A DNA stretch of 16,657 bases from Verrucomicrobiota bacterium. GTDB lineage: Bacteria > Verrucomicrobiota > Verrucomicrobiia > Limisphaerales > UBA11358. The stretch lies in NCBI GenBank assembly GCA_021323835.1, contig JAJPKI010000261.1:1-16657 (forward strand), written 5' to 3'. Positions 1-7,783 of the stretch are shown piece by piece (position 1 is the first letter of the stretch; the number at the start of each line of letters is the position of its first letter). The notes under the pieces were generated by a model. That model was not told the DNA's origin, ran no database searches, and was given only the letters and a program-made list of their open reading frames with translations. Position numbers and translations under genes: made by a program.

Positions 1-5
1 TGCAA

Positions 6-1403
6 ATGGCTTTGAAACTGTTCAACACACTCTCGCGCTCGGTTCAGGAATTCATGCCGCTCGCGCCGCCCAAAGTCGGAATGTATTGCTGCGGCCTGAC
101 GGTTTACGATTTCGCGCACATCGGCAACTTTCGCACGATTGTCTTCAGTGATTTGGTGCGGCGCTATCTCGAATTCAAAAATTTTCAGGTCACACACGTC
201 ATGAACATCACGGACGTGGAAGACAAAATCATCAAACGCGTCCGTGAATTAAAAATTCCTCTGCGCGAATTCACCGGCAAATACGAAGCCGCGTTTCGCG
301 AAGATTTGAAAACGCTCAATTGCCTTGAGCCGCATCACCAGCCGCGCGCGACCGAGCATATTTCTGAAATTATTTCACTCATCGAAAAATTGTTGGCACG
401 CGGCATCGCTTACAAAGCCGCCGATGGCTCGGTTTATTTTTCGATTGAGAAATATCAAGGGTGCGGCTGCAAATATGGCCAGCTTCAAAAATTGAATTTC
501 GAAGGAATGCGCATGGGCGAACGTGTTTCCGCCGACGAATATGAAAAAGAATCTGTCGCCGATTTTGCGCTCTGGAAATCGCGCACGCCGGACGACGGCG
601 ACGTTTTTTGGCCGAGTCCGTTTGGCGAAGGCCGTCCCGGCTGGCATATCGAATGTTCCGCGATGAGCATGAAAGTGCTCGGCGAAAGTTTCGATTTGCA
701 TCTCGGCGGCGAAGATTTGAAATTCCCACATCACGAAGATGAAATCGCGCAAAGCGAAGGCGCGACGGGCAAACCGTTCGTAAAATTCTGGCTGCACGGC
801 GCGCATTTGCTGGTCGAAGGAAAAAAAATGAGCAAATCGCTCGGCAATTTTTTCACGCTGCGCGATTTGCTTGCCAAAGGATTTACCGGTCGCGAAGTCC
901 GTTATGCGTTGCTGCAAGCGCATTACCGCGAAAGTTTCAATTTCACAATGGATGGCTTGACGGGCGCGCGAGCGGCGCTGGCGAGAATTGATGAGTGTGT
1001 CGGCAAGCTGCGGGAAATTTCCGGCGGCAAAACCGAAACGGCCGACGTAAAATTACTGCAACAATTTTCCGATGCGCTCGACGACGATTTAAATATTTCC
1101 GCCGCGTGGGCGGTCGTTTTCGAATGGGTGCGCGAAATGAACAAACGCATCGCTGAAAATTCGTTGAGCGCGAATGATGCAACGCCCGCATTAGCCGCGT
1201 GGGAAAAAATAGATTCGGTTCTCGGCATCGGCACAAAATCGGAAGCAGAAATTCCGCCGGAACTGCTTGCATTACTTGAAGCTCGACAAGCCGCGCGCAA
1301 AGCGAAAGATTTCAAGAAGTCCGACGCCATTCGCGACGAATTGAAAGCGAAAGGCTGGACGATTGAAGACACGCCGAAAGGTCCGAAGTTGAAAAAATTG
1401 TGA
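6..1403 (+). CDS. cysS: Cysteine--tRNA ligase
   Basis: Class I aminoacyl-tRNA synthetase that charges tRNA-Cys with cysteine in the cytoplasm. The 465-residue protein has the usual family length. The HIGH-type motif HIGN is at residues 38-41 and KMSKS at 274-278. The zinc site that selects cysteine is intact by spacing: C29, C217 (in WHIECS), H242 and E246. A CxC pair at residues 153-155 (CGCKYGQL) sits where many homologues have no cysteines. The C-terminal helical region ends in a basic tail. The ATG lies 5 bases from the window edge, so the ribosome binding site and promoter are out of view. The stop codon overlaps the GTG start of tmk, so the two are probably translationally coupled. Confidence 0.97.
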   Translation: MALKLFNTLSRSVQEFMPLAPPKVGMYCCGLTVYDFAHIGNFRTIVFSDLVRRYLEFKNFQVTHVMNITDVEDKIIKRVRELKIPLREFTGKYEAAFREDLKTLNCLEPHHQPRATEHISEIISLIEKLLARGIAYKAADGSVYFSIEKYQGCGCKYGQLQKLNFEGMRMGERVSADEYEKESVADFALWKSRTPDDGDVFWPSPFGEGRPGWHIECSAMSMKVLGESFDLHLGGEDLKFPHHEDEIAQSEGATGKPFVKFWLHGAHLLVEGKKMSKSLGNFFTLRDLLAKGFTGREVRYALLQAHYRESFNFTMDGLTGARAALARIDECVGKLREISGGKTETADVKLLQQFSDALDDDLNISAAWAVVFEWVREMNKRIAENSLSANDATPALAAWEKIDSVLGIGTKSEAEIPPELLALLEARQAARKAKDFKKSDAIRDELKAKGWTIEDTPKGPKLKKL

Positions 1404-2056
1404 GCAAAGGTTTTTTCATCACGTTCGAAGGCAACGAAGGCTGCGGCAAATCCACGCAGGTGGAATTGCTGGCGCGGCGGCTGCGCGCGCTCGGCCATCG
1501 CGTGCGTGTTCTGCGCGAGCCCGGCGGCACCGCTATCGGCGAAGAAATCCGCCACACGCTTAAGCACAGCAAAAACAATCACGCGATGACGGCGGAAGCG
1601 GAGTTGCTGTTGATGAATGCCAGCCGTGCGCAACTCGTCCGCGAAATTATTCGTCCCGCGGTTGCCGACGGTGAAATTGTTTTGTGCGACCGATTTTATG
1701 ATTCGACGACGGCATATCAGGGCTACGGCCGGCAATTGGATTTGGAAATGGTCAAGAGCGTAATTGATGTCGCCGTCGGCGACACGCGACCGAATTTAAC
1801 ACTGCTGCTCACCGTCCCGCAGGAAATCAGCGAATTCCGTCGCGCCGTTCGGCAATCAACGTTGCCATTCATGCGCGACCGCATGGAAGAAGCCGACCGG
1901 AAATTTTTCGAGCGCGTCGCCAAAGGCTACGAAGCCATCGTCACGGCCGAGCCGAATCGTATTCGCGCCTTGGACGGTTCGGCTTCGACGGAAACCGTTT
2001 GCGAAAAAATTTGGGAAATCGTCCAGCCTGCGTTGCCGAAAGTTGGACGGTGGTAA
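1400..2056 (+). CDS. tmk: Thymidylate kinase (dTMP kinase)
   Basis: Phosphorylates dTMP to dTDP with ATP, a required step in dTTP synthesis. The protein is 218 residues, normal for bacterial TMK. The P-loop is GNEGCGKST at residues 11-19, the DRF motif of the dTMP-binding loop is at 97-99, followed by the DSTTAYQGYGR segment. Lid-region arginines are present around 150-165. The start is GTG at 1400, and its last two bases form the start of the cysS stop codon (GTGA). An AAGG lies about 17 bases upstream inside cysS. About 40 AT-rich bases separate it from the next gene. Confidence 0.96.
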   Translation: MSKGFFITFEGNEGCGKSTQVELLARRLRALGHRVRVLREPGGTAIGEEIRHTLKHSKNNHAMTAEAELLLMNASRAQLVREIIRPAVADGEIVLCDRFYDSTTAYQGYGRQLDLEMVKSVIDVAVGDTRPNLTLLLTVPQEISEFRRAVRQSTLPFMRDRMEEADRKFFERVAKGYEAIVTAEPNRIRALDGSASTETVCEKIWEIVQPALPKVGRW

Positions 2057-2097
2057 TTTTTAATTTTAAGTTTTGAATTTTCGGTTAAGTTAAATCT
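2057..2097 (+). other. AT-rich low-complexity spacer between tmk and the DUF4404-like gene
   Basis: About 40 bases dominated by TTTTAAGTTTTGAATTTT-like sequence. No convincing promoter or terminator hairpin was found. Its central part resembles a stretch inside the CbiX gene (about 7476-7500) at roughly 17 of 23 positions by eye; both are low complexity, so this could be chance. Confidence 0.4.
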
Positions 2098-2355
2098 GTG
2101 ATTGAAAAAACCATCAGCGAAATCGAAGCGAAGATTCGCGCGGAAACCATCAGCGACGACCGCAAGCGCGAGTTGCTTCAATTGCTGGCGCGATTGAAAA
2201 CGGAAATTTCCGCGCGCAACAAACAAAATCTCAAACCGCTGAAAAATTCTGTGGAAGAATTGCGCTCGTCAGTGGAAGGCTTTGAGCAATCGCATCCCAA
2301 ACTCGTGCAAATCGTCAACAGCATCAGCAACACGCTGTCGAATCTGGGAATTTAA
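2098..2355 (+). CDS. DUF4404-like small protein
   Basis: An 85-residue protein of unknown function. It is mostly charged alpha helix, probably coiled coil, in its first 45 residues (IEAKIRAE ... LLQLLARLKTEI). It ends in the pattern FEQSHPKLVQIVNSISNTLSNLGI-type C-terminus (about residues 62-85). From memory this matches the DUF4404 family, whose members are about this length and share the FE..HP.L...(N).I...LS..GI ending. There is no signal peptide or membrane segment. The start is GTG at 2098; no strong Shine-Dalgarno is visible. It may be the last gene of the cysS-tmk unit. Its TAA stop overlaps the stop of plsC on the other strand. Confidence 0.8.
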   Translation: MIEKTISEIEAKIRAETISDDRKRELLQLLARLKTEISARNKQNLKPLKNSVEELRSSVEGFEQSHPKLVQIVNSISNTLSNLGI

Positions 2356-2990
2356 TCCGCTTTCGGTTCCAGCTTTGCTATTGCCGCCATGATTTCATCG
2401 GCGATTTCCTGATAAATTTCTTTCAGTCGCGCCTTGTCGCAAACTTTTGCTTCTGCGCGTAATTTTTCAAATAGCATCGGCTGGCCGTATTTCACAGCAA
2501 CACGGTATGGCCGAGGGAATTTATGATTCCGCCCGTAAGCCTCAAACGTGCCGAACGTCCGCACCGGCACGACCGGTGCATTTGATTTAATGACCGTCAG
2601 CCCGATGCCTGAACGCGCCGGTTGCAATTTTCCATCGCTTGAACGCGTGCCTTCAGGAAATAAAATAATTCCACCGCCATCGAACAGCCGGTCCAAAATA
2701 TTTTTCAGTCCGCGCGCGCCTCCGCCGTCGCGGTCAACCGGAACGGCATTCCACGAATGCAACACCGTTCCCATGATTGGAAATCGAAACAAACTTTCCC
2801 GCGCGAGATAATTGATGGGCCGCTTTAACCCCGAACCGACGAGCGGCGGGTCGAGATAACTGGCGTGATTGGCCGCCAGAATAACGCCGCCGGTTTGCGG
2901 CACGCGCTCGGGATTGTAAACGCGCCAGCGAAAATAGGTCGCGAACATCGCGCGAAAAAAAAGCCAGCCGAGCCTGTAGCTGAAATTCAT
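2352..2990 (-). CDS. plsC: 1-acyl-sn-glycerol-3-phosphate acyltransferase
   Basis: Transfers an acyl chain to lysophosphatidic acid, making phosphatidic acid at the inner membrane face. The 212-residue protein has the catalytic NHxxxxD motif (H42, D47 in NHASYLDPP) and the substrate-binding FPEGTRS motif at 111-117. A third block, around residues 79-88, precedes the glycine-rich GGGARG stretch. A hydrophobic N-terminus (residues 8-20) probably anchors it to the membrane. The ATG overlaps the cmk stop (ATGA at 2987-2990), and GGAG lies 5 bases upstream, so translation is coupled to cmk. It is the last gene of the leftward operon. PlsC-type enzymes vary in acyl preference, which cannot be read here. 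Confidence 0.92.
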   Translation of the reverse strand: MNFSYRLGWLFFRAMFATYFRWRVYNPERVPQTGGVILAANHASYLDPPLVGSGLKRPINYLARESLFRFPIMGTVLHSWNAVPVDRDGGGARGLKNILDRLFDGGGIILFPEGTRSSDGKLQPARSGIGLTVIKSNAPVVPVRTFGTFEAYGRNHKFPRPYRVAVKYGQPMLFEKLRAEAKVCDKARLKEIYQEIADEIMAAIAKLEPKAD

Positions 2991-3649
2991 TTTTTCTCCG
3001 CGAGCCGTTTTTGAATTTCCGCAATCAAAAGGCCGCTCGTTTGCTCCGAAGTCATGTGCGAATTGTTGATGACCTTTGCGCCCAGCGCGACCATCAGCGG
3101 CGAAGTCGCGCGCGAACTGTCGCGACGGTCGCGTTCCGCCAGATTTTCCTGCACGCCATCCGCGGCGCGACGCGCGGAACGCTCTTCCAATTTCGCATCG
3201 AGGAAAAATTTAAATTCCGTCTCGGGAAAAATATTTGTGCCGATGTCGCGACCTTCCATCACGAGATTGCCGAATTGGATGCAATCGCGCTGAACGCGTT
3301 TCATCCACACGCGCACTTTTTTTACCTGCGCCACCAACGCCACGGCGGCGGTGGTTTCCGACGTGCGGATTTCCTTCTCGGGAAAATAGCCGTCCACCAG
3401 CAAATGCACCGCGCGCAAACCATTTTTCTCGACGCATTCCAGTTTCGTTTTCCATTTGCGGCAAAGTGCGGCGACGGCGTTGTCGTCATGCAAATCCACG
3501 CGCTTTTGCAGGCAATACCAAGCCAGCGTGCGATACATCGCGCCCGTGTCCACGTAAACGTAGCCGAGCGCCTTGGCGACAAGCTTGGCGTTCGTGCTCT
3601 TGCCGCTCGCGCTCGTGCCGTCAATGGCAATGACAATCGGTTGTTTCAT
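2987..3649 (-). CDS. cmk: Cytidylate kinase
   Basis: Phosphorylates CMP and dCMP using ATP, recycling CMP released from phospholipid and RNA metabolism. The protein is 220 residues. The P-loop is GTSASGKST at residues 11-19, followed by the YVDTGAMYRTLAW segment typical of CMP kinases. MEGRDIGTNIFPE, about residues 132-144, is the second signature, with the CMP-contacting GRDIGT. The lid is arginine-rich (ERSARRAADGVQ, about 157-168). It sits 31 bases downstream of aroA and overlaps plsC by 4 bases. The aroA-cmk pairing is common in bacteria, and cmk-plsC coupling fits supply for phospholipid synthesis. Confidence 0.94.
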   Translation of the reverse strand: MKQPIVIAIDGTSASGKSTNAKLVAKALGYVYVDTGAMYRTLAWYCLQKRVDLHDDNAVAALCRKWKTKLECVEKNGLRAVHLLVDGYFPEKEIRTSETTAAVALVAQVKKVRVWMKRVQRDCIQFGNLVMEGRDIGTNIFPETEFKFFLDAKLEERSARRAADGVQENLAERDRRDSSRATSPLMVALGAKVINNSHMTSEQTSGLLIAEIQKRLAEKK

Positions 3650-3680
3650 TAAATCGTAATCCCACTCGTAATCTAAATCC

Positions 3681-5018
3681 TTAATCCGCGAACAATTCGT
3701 TCAATTCCAATTTTTTTCCGCTCTTTGCATCCAAAATTGTTGCGCCCAAACCTTTTGGCGGCGGCGTTGACAATTTCTGGAAAAAATTCGGGAATGTTTT
3801 TTTCACGCATGCGGGATTTTTAATTTTTATGCCCGGAATTTTCAATCCCAGAATCGCAAAGCACATCGCCATGCGATGGTCGTTGTAAGTTTCAATCTCC
3901 GCGCCGTGAAGTTGCGACGGATAAACCGTCAGCGTGTCGCCTTCTTCGACCACTTTTGCGCCGCACCTGGTCAACTCCGTCCGCAACGCGACGACGCGCT
4001 CGGTTTCTTGAAGGCGCAAACGTCCGAGGTCGATGAATTTAATTGGTTGAGTAGCAAATGGAGCAACAACAATGGCCGTCATAATGCTATCGCCTAAATG
4101 TCTGATTCTTGAAAGTTCCATTTTACGCCAATTAAAATCACTCAAAGTCGAATTGAAAACAGGACTTCGAACAGCAATGCCAAGTAAAAATCCAGGGAAC
4201 CGAGTATCAATTTGCCAACCGATTTCCGGCCAAGAATTTATTCCGACTGTAAAATCGGACGAATAATTTTCCATTTGCCCTGCCGCCCAAAAATAACTCC
4301 CACTGCTCGCATCCGGCTCAATTTGAAATTTTCCGCCACGATGCGGAAAGGTTTCGATTAATTTCAAAGTCATCGCCACATACGGCGATTCTTCCGCATT
4401 TTCGCCAACAACTTCAATTTTCCATCCACCAACTTTCGCGCACAGCAATAGCGCTGATGCAAATTGCGAACTATCTTCAATGCTAACATGGCATTTTCCA
4501 TTTTTCGGACCTGCGCTGAAAATGTTTACCGGCAATTTGTCATTGCCCTTTTCTGATTCCACACGATAACCCAATTCACGCAGCGCCTGAAACAACGCGG
4601 CCTGCGGACGCTCGCGCATCCGCGCCACGCCATCCAAACGATAAATACCATTCCCCAGGCAAACGAACGCCGCTAAAAATCGCGCCGCCGTTCCCGCGTT
4701 GCCAACGAACAGTTCGAGAGGTTCTCGAATTGTGCCGTAGTTCGGAATTTTTCCGCCGAGACCTTTGACTGTGATGGTGCGATTGCAAAATTCGTCCGGG
4801 TCATTTTCCACGCGGATTTCAAAGCCGAGTTTCTGCAAACACTCGACCATGATTTGCGTGTCCTCGCTCCAAAGCGCGTCGGTGAGCGTGACTTCGCCGT
4901 CGGCGAGCGCGGCAAGAATCAGCGCGCGATTCGTGATGCTCTTCGAACCGGGCACGGTGATTTCCGCGCGCACGGGCTTGTCGAGCGGCACAATTTCGAT
5001 GAGGTCAGGAAGCGCCAT
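3681..5018 (-). CDS. aroA: 3-phosphoshikimate 1-carboxyvinyltransferase (EPSP synthase)
   Basis: Sixth step of the shikimate pathway: joins phosphoenolpyruvate to shikimate-3-phosphate. The 445-residue protein has PGSKSITNRAL at 23-33, the GNAGTAARFL phosphoenolpyruvate-binding motif, RMRERPQ, GDSIMT (equivalent of the catalytic aspartate motif PDxxMT), NDHRMAM and the late VKKTFP lysine. Departures from the usual pattern are: LRLQETERV where most enzymes have LRxKExDR, and phenylalanine where E. coli has Pro101. Bases 4081-4260 are AT-rich (39% GC by hand count, against 67% for 4861-4920). I think these variants recur in Verrucomicrobiota, from memory. It lies 6 bases after tyrA, both in the aromatic amino-acid pathway. 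Confidence 0.94.
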   Translation of the reverse strand: MALPDLIEIVPLDKPVRAEITVPGSKSITNRALILAALADGEVTLTDALWSEDTQIMVECLQKLGFEIRVENDPDEFCNRTITVKGLGGKIPNYGTIREPLELFVGNAGTAARFLAAFVCLGNGIYRLDGVARMRERPQAALFQALRELGYRVESEKGNDKLPVNIFSAGPKNGKCHVSIEDSSQFASALLLCAKVGGWKIEVVGENAEESPYVAMTLKLIETFPHRGGKFQIEPDASSGSYFWAAGQMENYSSDFTVGINSWPEIGWQIDTRFPGFLLGIAVRSPVFNSTLSDFNWRKMELSRIRHLGDSIMTAIVVAPFATQPIKFIDLGRLRLQETERVVALRTELTRCGAKVVEEGDTLTVYPSQLHGAEIETYNDHRMAMCFAILGLKIPGIKIKNPACVKKTFPNFFQKLSTPPPKGLGATILDAKSGKKLELNELFAD

Positions 5019-5024
5019 CGCGAA

Positions 5025-5909
5025 TTATTCTGAAGAAATTGAAGTTGTTTTTGCGCGCCAATTATCGCGACGCGATTTTGCCGATTCAAAAAATTTTGAA
5101 ATCGCTTTGGCGTCTGCGCTCTTCAACATGCGCTGAAATTTTTGCAATTCGGAAATGAACGCTTCGAGCGAGCGCACCAAATTCTTTCGGTTCGAAAGTG
5201 CAATGTCGCGCCACATTTCCGGCGAGCCGGATGCAATGCGCGTCGTATCACGAAATCCGCTGGCGCACAGCTGCGATTGCGTTTTCGGATTTGCCGGATT
5301 CAAAACCAGATTCGCCAGCGTCGCGGCAACGACATGCGGCAAATGGCTTGTGCGGCTGACAAACAGGTCATGCTGCTCCGGCGGCAGTTTCAAAATCTGC
5401 GCGCCAAGCGATTTCCAGAATTGTTCCAACTTGCGAACGGCGGCGGCATTGGAATTTTTTGTTGGCGTCAAAACGCAAATGGCATTTTGAAATAAATCGG
5501 CGCGCGCAGCGGACACGCCTGTTTTCTCCGCGCCAGCCATCGGATGACTGCCGACAAAATGCGCGCCAGCTTTGGCAATGAGCGATTGCAATTCGTGAAC
5601 CACATCCGCTTTCACGCTGCCGACGTCGGTGACAATTGCGCCGCGTTTGAGAGCGGGCAAAAATTGTTTGGTCAGCGTGGCCATTTGCGCCAGCGGCGTG
5701 CAGAGAATTATCAAATCAGAATTGGAAACGGCGGCGAGCAAATCCATCGTGGCAAAATCCGTCGCGCCAAATTTTTCGCAATCACGAATCGTTTCCTTAC
5801 GACGAACGAATCCGGCAATTTCTCTGGCAAGACGGAATTTCCGCGCGGCGAGTCCAATGGAGCCGCCGAGCAAACCGACGCCGATGATTGTTATCTTCCG
5901 AAATTGCAC
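5025..5909 (-). CDS. tyrA: Prephenate dehydrogenase
   Basis: Oxidatively decarboxylates prephenate to 4-hydroxyphenylpyruvate for tyrosine synthesis, using NAD(P). Arogenate specificity cannot be excluded. The 294-residue protein has an N-terminal Rossmann motif GVGLLGGSIG (10-19), HPMAGAEKTG (122-131), the catalytic-region SHLPHVVA (188-195) and GFRDTTRIASGSPEMW (218-233), all in family order. There is no ACT domain or fused chorismate mutase, so no built-in tyrosine-sensing domain is seen. The start is GTG at 5909; it is chosen because the Rossmann fold begins within 10 residues. No clear Shine-Dalgarno is visible. It sits 30 bases after the oxidoreductase gene and 6 bases before aroA. Confidence 0.94.
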   Translation of the reverse strand: MQFRKITIIGVGLLGGSIGLAARKFRLAREIAGFVRRKETIRDCEKFGATDFATMDLLAAVSNSDLIILCTPLAQMATLTKQFLPALKRGAIVTDVGSVKADVVHELQSLIAKAGAHFVGSHPMAGAEKTGVSAARADLFQNAICVLTPTKNSNAAAVRKLEQFWKSLGAQILKLPPEQHDLFVSRTSHLPHVVAATLANLVLNPANPKTQSQLCASGFRDTTRIASGSPEMWRDIALSNRKNLVRSLEAFISELQKFQRMLKSADAKAISKFFESAKSRRDNWRAKTTSISSE

Positions 5910-5939
5910 GCGCGCAGGATAACGAGATTTGGTGGAGCG

Positions 5940-6953
5940 TTAAAGTGTTAAAGCGCGGCGCTTCAGTGCAGATTCAAAACATGCATCCACAATCTGCTGC
6001 GTTTTCAGCGACCACATTGGCCAATCGTTGTTGGATTTGCCGGAAAAAATTTGATTGGCGAAATTGTTGAACATATTGATTTGTTGCGGCTGCCAATTTT
6101 TAGCAGATTCGATAACTCGGTTGTTCAATTCAAAATTATTTTCAATCGGCAGAACAAAATCTGGCACGCGCAAATGCCCATCCGTGCCGCTAACATCAGC
6201 CCAATTGCGATATGCGGTGAGAAACGAGCAGTAAAAGCTCATTGAAACCCCGCCGTCAAAAAACAATTCGCCGGAAAATTCGGTCGGCACTTTGGCGTCG
6301 TTCGTGGCGCTGGAAATGATTTTGCCTTCGATGCGGCGCGGAATTTGCCAATTCATCGTCCAAAGCGCAAAGCGAATGCAATACCAGCCGAGGTCGCCGA
6401 GGCAGCCGTGCGGTTCGAGCCGGCTGTCCACGCGAATGTCCGAGCAATGAAAATCTTTTGAGCCGCAAAAACTAAAATGCGAATTAATGCGTTTGATTTG
6501 GCCGATAGAATTTTTATCAAGTGCGGCGCGGATTTTTTCGAGACGGCGATTGTGCATGAACATCACGCCGTCCATGAATTGCACGCGATGCTTTTTACAT
6601 GCGGCAATCATTTCTTCCAGTTCGGCGACGCTTGCCGCGCATGGCTTCTCACAAATGACGTGCTTGCCGTTTTGCGCGGCGCGAATGACTAAATCTTTTC
6701 GCAAGGCTGTCGGCAGCGGAATGTAAACTGCGTCCACATTTTCGGATTCAAGCAATTCCCGATAACTGCCGAATGCTTCCGGCAATTTCCTAAATGGCGT
6801 TTCACGCTGACATTCAGAAATAAATTTGCGGCTACGTGCCAAATCGCGGCTGGCAACGGCAGAAACGATACAATTTTTAGAAGCGGCGATGGCATTCCAA
6901 TTTTTTTTGCCGATTTTGGCCGTGCTTAAAAATCCAATTCGCAGTTGTTTCAT
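5940..6953 (-). CDS. Gfo/Idh/MocA family NAD(P)-dependent oxidoreductase
   Basis: A 337-residue soluble oxidoreductase of unknown substrate. The N-terminal Rossmann domain starts MKQLRIGFLSTAKIG, with an S-T-A variant of the GxGxxG loop. The family lysine is in CEKP (residues 101-104). The C-terminal domain has MDGVMFMHNRR (127-137), GCLGDLGWYCIR (183-194) and a late GTDGHLRVPDF block (256-266). From memory the HN.R...GQ...FSF.G..DF...DIRV...GDLGWY pattern resembles the uncharacterised plant At4g09670-type oxidoreductases and the dihydrodiol/xylose dehydrogenase branch. There is no Tat or Sec signal. The ATG at 6953 overlaps the chelatase stop (ATGA); the open frame extends upstream to 7211 but only through out-of-frame chelatase sequence, so that extension is rejected. 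Confidence 0.88.
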   Translation of the reverse strand: MKQLRIGFLSTAKIGKKNWNAIAASKNCIVSAVASRDLARSRKFISECQRETPFRKLPEAFGSYRELLESENVDAVYIPLPTALRKDLVIRAAQNGKHVICEKPCAASVAELEEMIAACKKHRVQFMDGVMFMHNRRLEKIRAALDKNSIGQIKRINSHFSFCGSKDFHCSDIRVDSRLEPHGCLGDLGWYCIRFALWTMNWQIPRRIEGKIISSATNDAKVPTEFSGELFFDGGVSMSFYCSFLTAYRNWADVSGTDGHLRVPDFVLPIENNFELNNRVIESAKNWQPQQINMFNNFANQIFSGKSNNDWPMWSLKTQQIVDACFESALKRRALTL

Positions 6954-7783
6954 AATGTTGCAGCTTCGCGGACGCGTTCTAAAATCACGTCGGCCATTTC
7001 CGGCGCAGTGCCGACGACCGACGAATACCAAACCAATTTTCCATTTTTCTCCGTTGGATTTCGCCACGACGGCTGGCCGGCGGCAATTCTTTGTTCCACT
7101 ATTCGTTTCGCTTCGCCGAGCAAAACCGGAATGTCTTCCTGCGTGTGCAAGCCGTCGCTGATGAAAAACGGAACAACGATAATATTTTTCGTTTGCGCGA
7201 ACGAATAGCAATCCGAAATGCGCGGCGATTCTTCGAGAAAAATGCCGTGGACATTCGCGTAATTTTTTTGGGCGCGAATCAATTCAACCTGTCGGTCAAC
7301 CGGTTTTCGGGAGTTTTCATTTTTTTCGGTGCCGTGCCCGGCGATGAACAACGTGATTTCGGAATTCTTTGGAGGACGTGGAAACGGAAATTTTTTCACA
7401 ACTTCCTCGGCGCGCGACAAAATGACTTTGGTCATGGAGTCATGCGAACCAACGGGTTTGCAGTAAAAAATTTCAGAGTTTTCAGTTTTGAGTTTCAAGT
7501 TGTTCGGAAATTCGAATCCAAGTCCTTTTGGGATTTTATCGGCGGCAAAATAGCCTTCGCTGATAAATAGCGGCGCAATAAAAATTTTCGGCGCGGAAAT
7601 TTCAGCCAAGACGTTTTTTATTTGCGGTTCTTGTTTCCAAAATGCTTCGCGCACTTCACGGAAAATTTTCCGGCGACGCAATTCCGCCGCATGTTGGAAA
7701 ACGACGGCTTCGGAATTTTCGTTCAATTCCGTTCCGTGTCCAAGCACGACGAGCGCTGCATCTGAAAAACCTTCATTTTCCAC
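6950..7783 (-). CDS. Tandem-domain CbiX-type sirohydrochlorin chelatase
   Basis: Predicted to insert cobalt or iron (or nickel) into sirohydrochlorin on the route to cobalamin or sirohaem. Two CbiX halves are visible. With the GTG start at 7783 (277 residues), half 1 has LGHGTELNENS (H16) and PLFISEGYF (71-79); half 2 has AGHGTEKNENS (H150) and PFFISDGLHTQEDIP (H213). Half 1 has phenylalanine (F79) where half 2 has the second metal histidine, so half 2 probably carries the full site. The frame stays open to a TTG at 7885, adding 34 residues. That start would sit 2 bases from the divergent cytochrome gene and the extra residues are unlike the family, so GTG 7783 is preferred, although no good Shine-Dalgarno precedes either. 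The stop overlaps the next ATG. Confidence 0.85.
   Translation of the reverse strand: MENEGFSDAALVVLGHGTELNENSEAVVFQHAAELRRRKIFREVREAFWKQEPQIKNVLAEISAPKIFIAPLFISEGYFAADKIPKGLGFEFPNNLKLKTENSEIFYCKPVGSHDSMTKVILSRAEEVVKKFPFPRPPKNSEITLFIAGHGTEKNENSRKPVDRQVELIRAQKNYANVHGIFLEESPRISDCYSFAQTKNIIVVPFFISDGLHTQEDIPVLLGEAKRIVEQRIAAGQPSWRNPTEKNGKLVWYSSVVGTAPEMADVILERVREAATL

Noticed and set aside
923..1735. 270-residue open frame antisense to cysS and tmk
   Set aside because: It is the mirror of two strongly supported enzymes and has no domain motif; strong third-position bias produces such frames.
3011..3652. 213-residue open frame antisense to cmk
   Set aside because: It covers the complete cmk gene, whose P-loop and GRDIGT motifs are clear. 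The antisense product is His/Arg/Phe-rich with no family features.
6954..7211. N-terminal extension of the oxidoreductase to 7211
   Set aside because: The 86 extra residues are out-of-frame chelatase sequence without fold signals, and the ATG at 6953 makes the ATGA overlap and starts the Rossmann fold.
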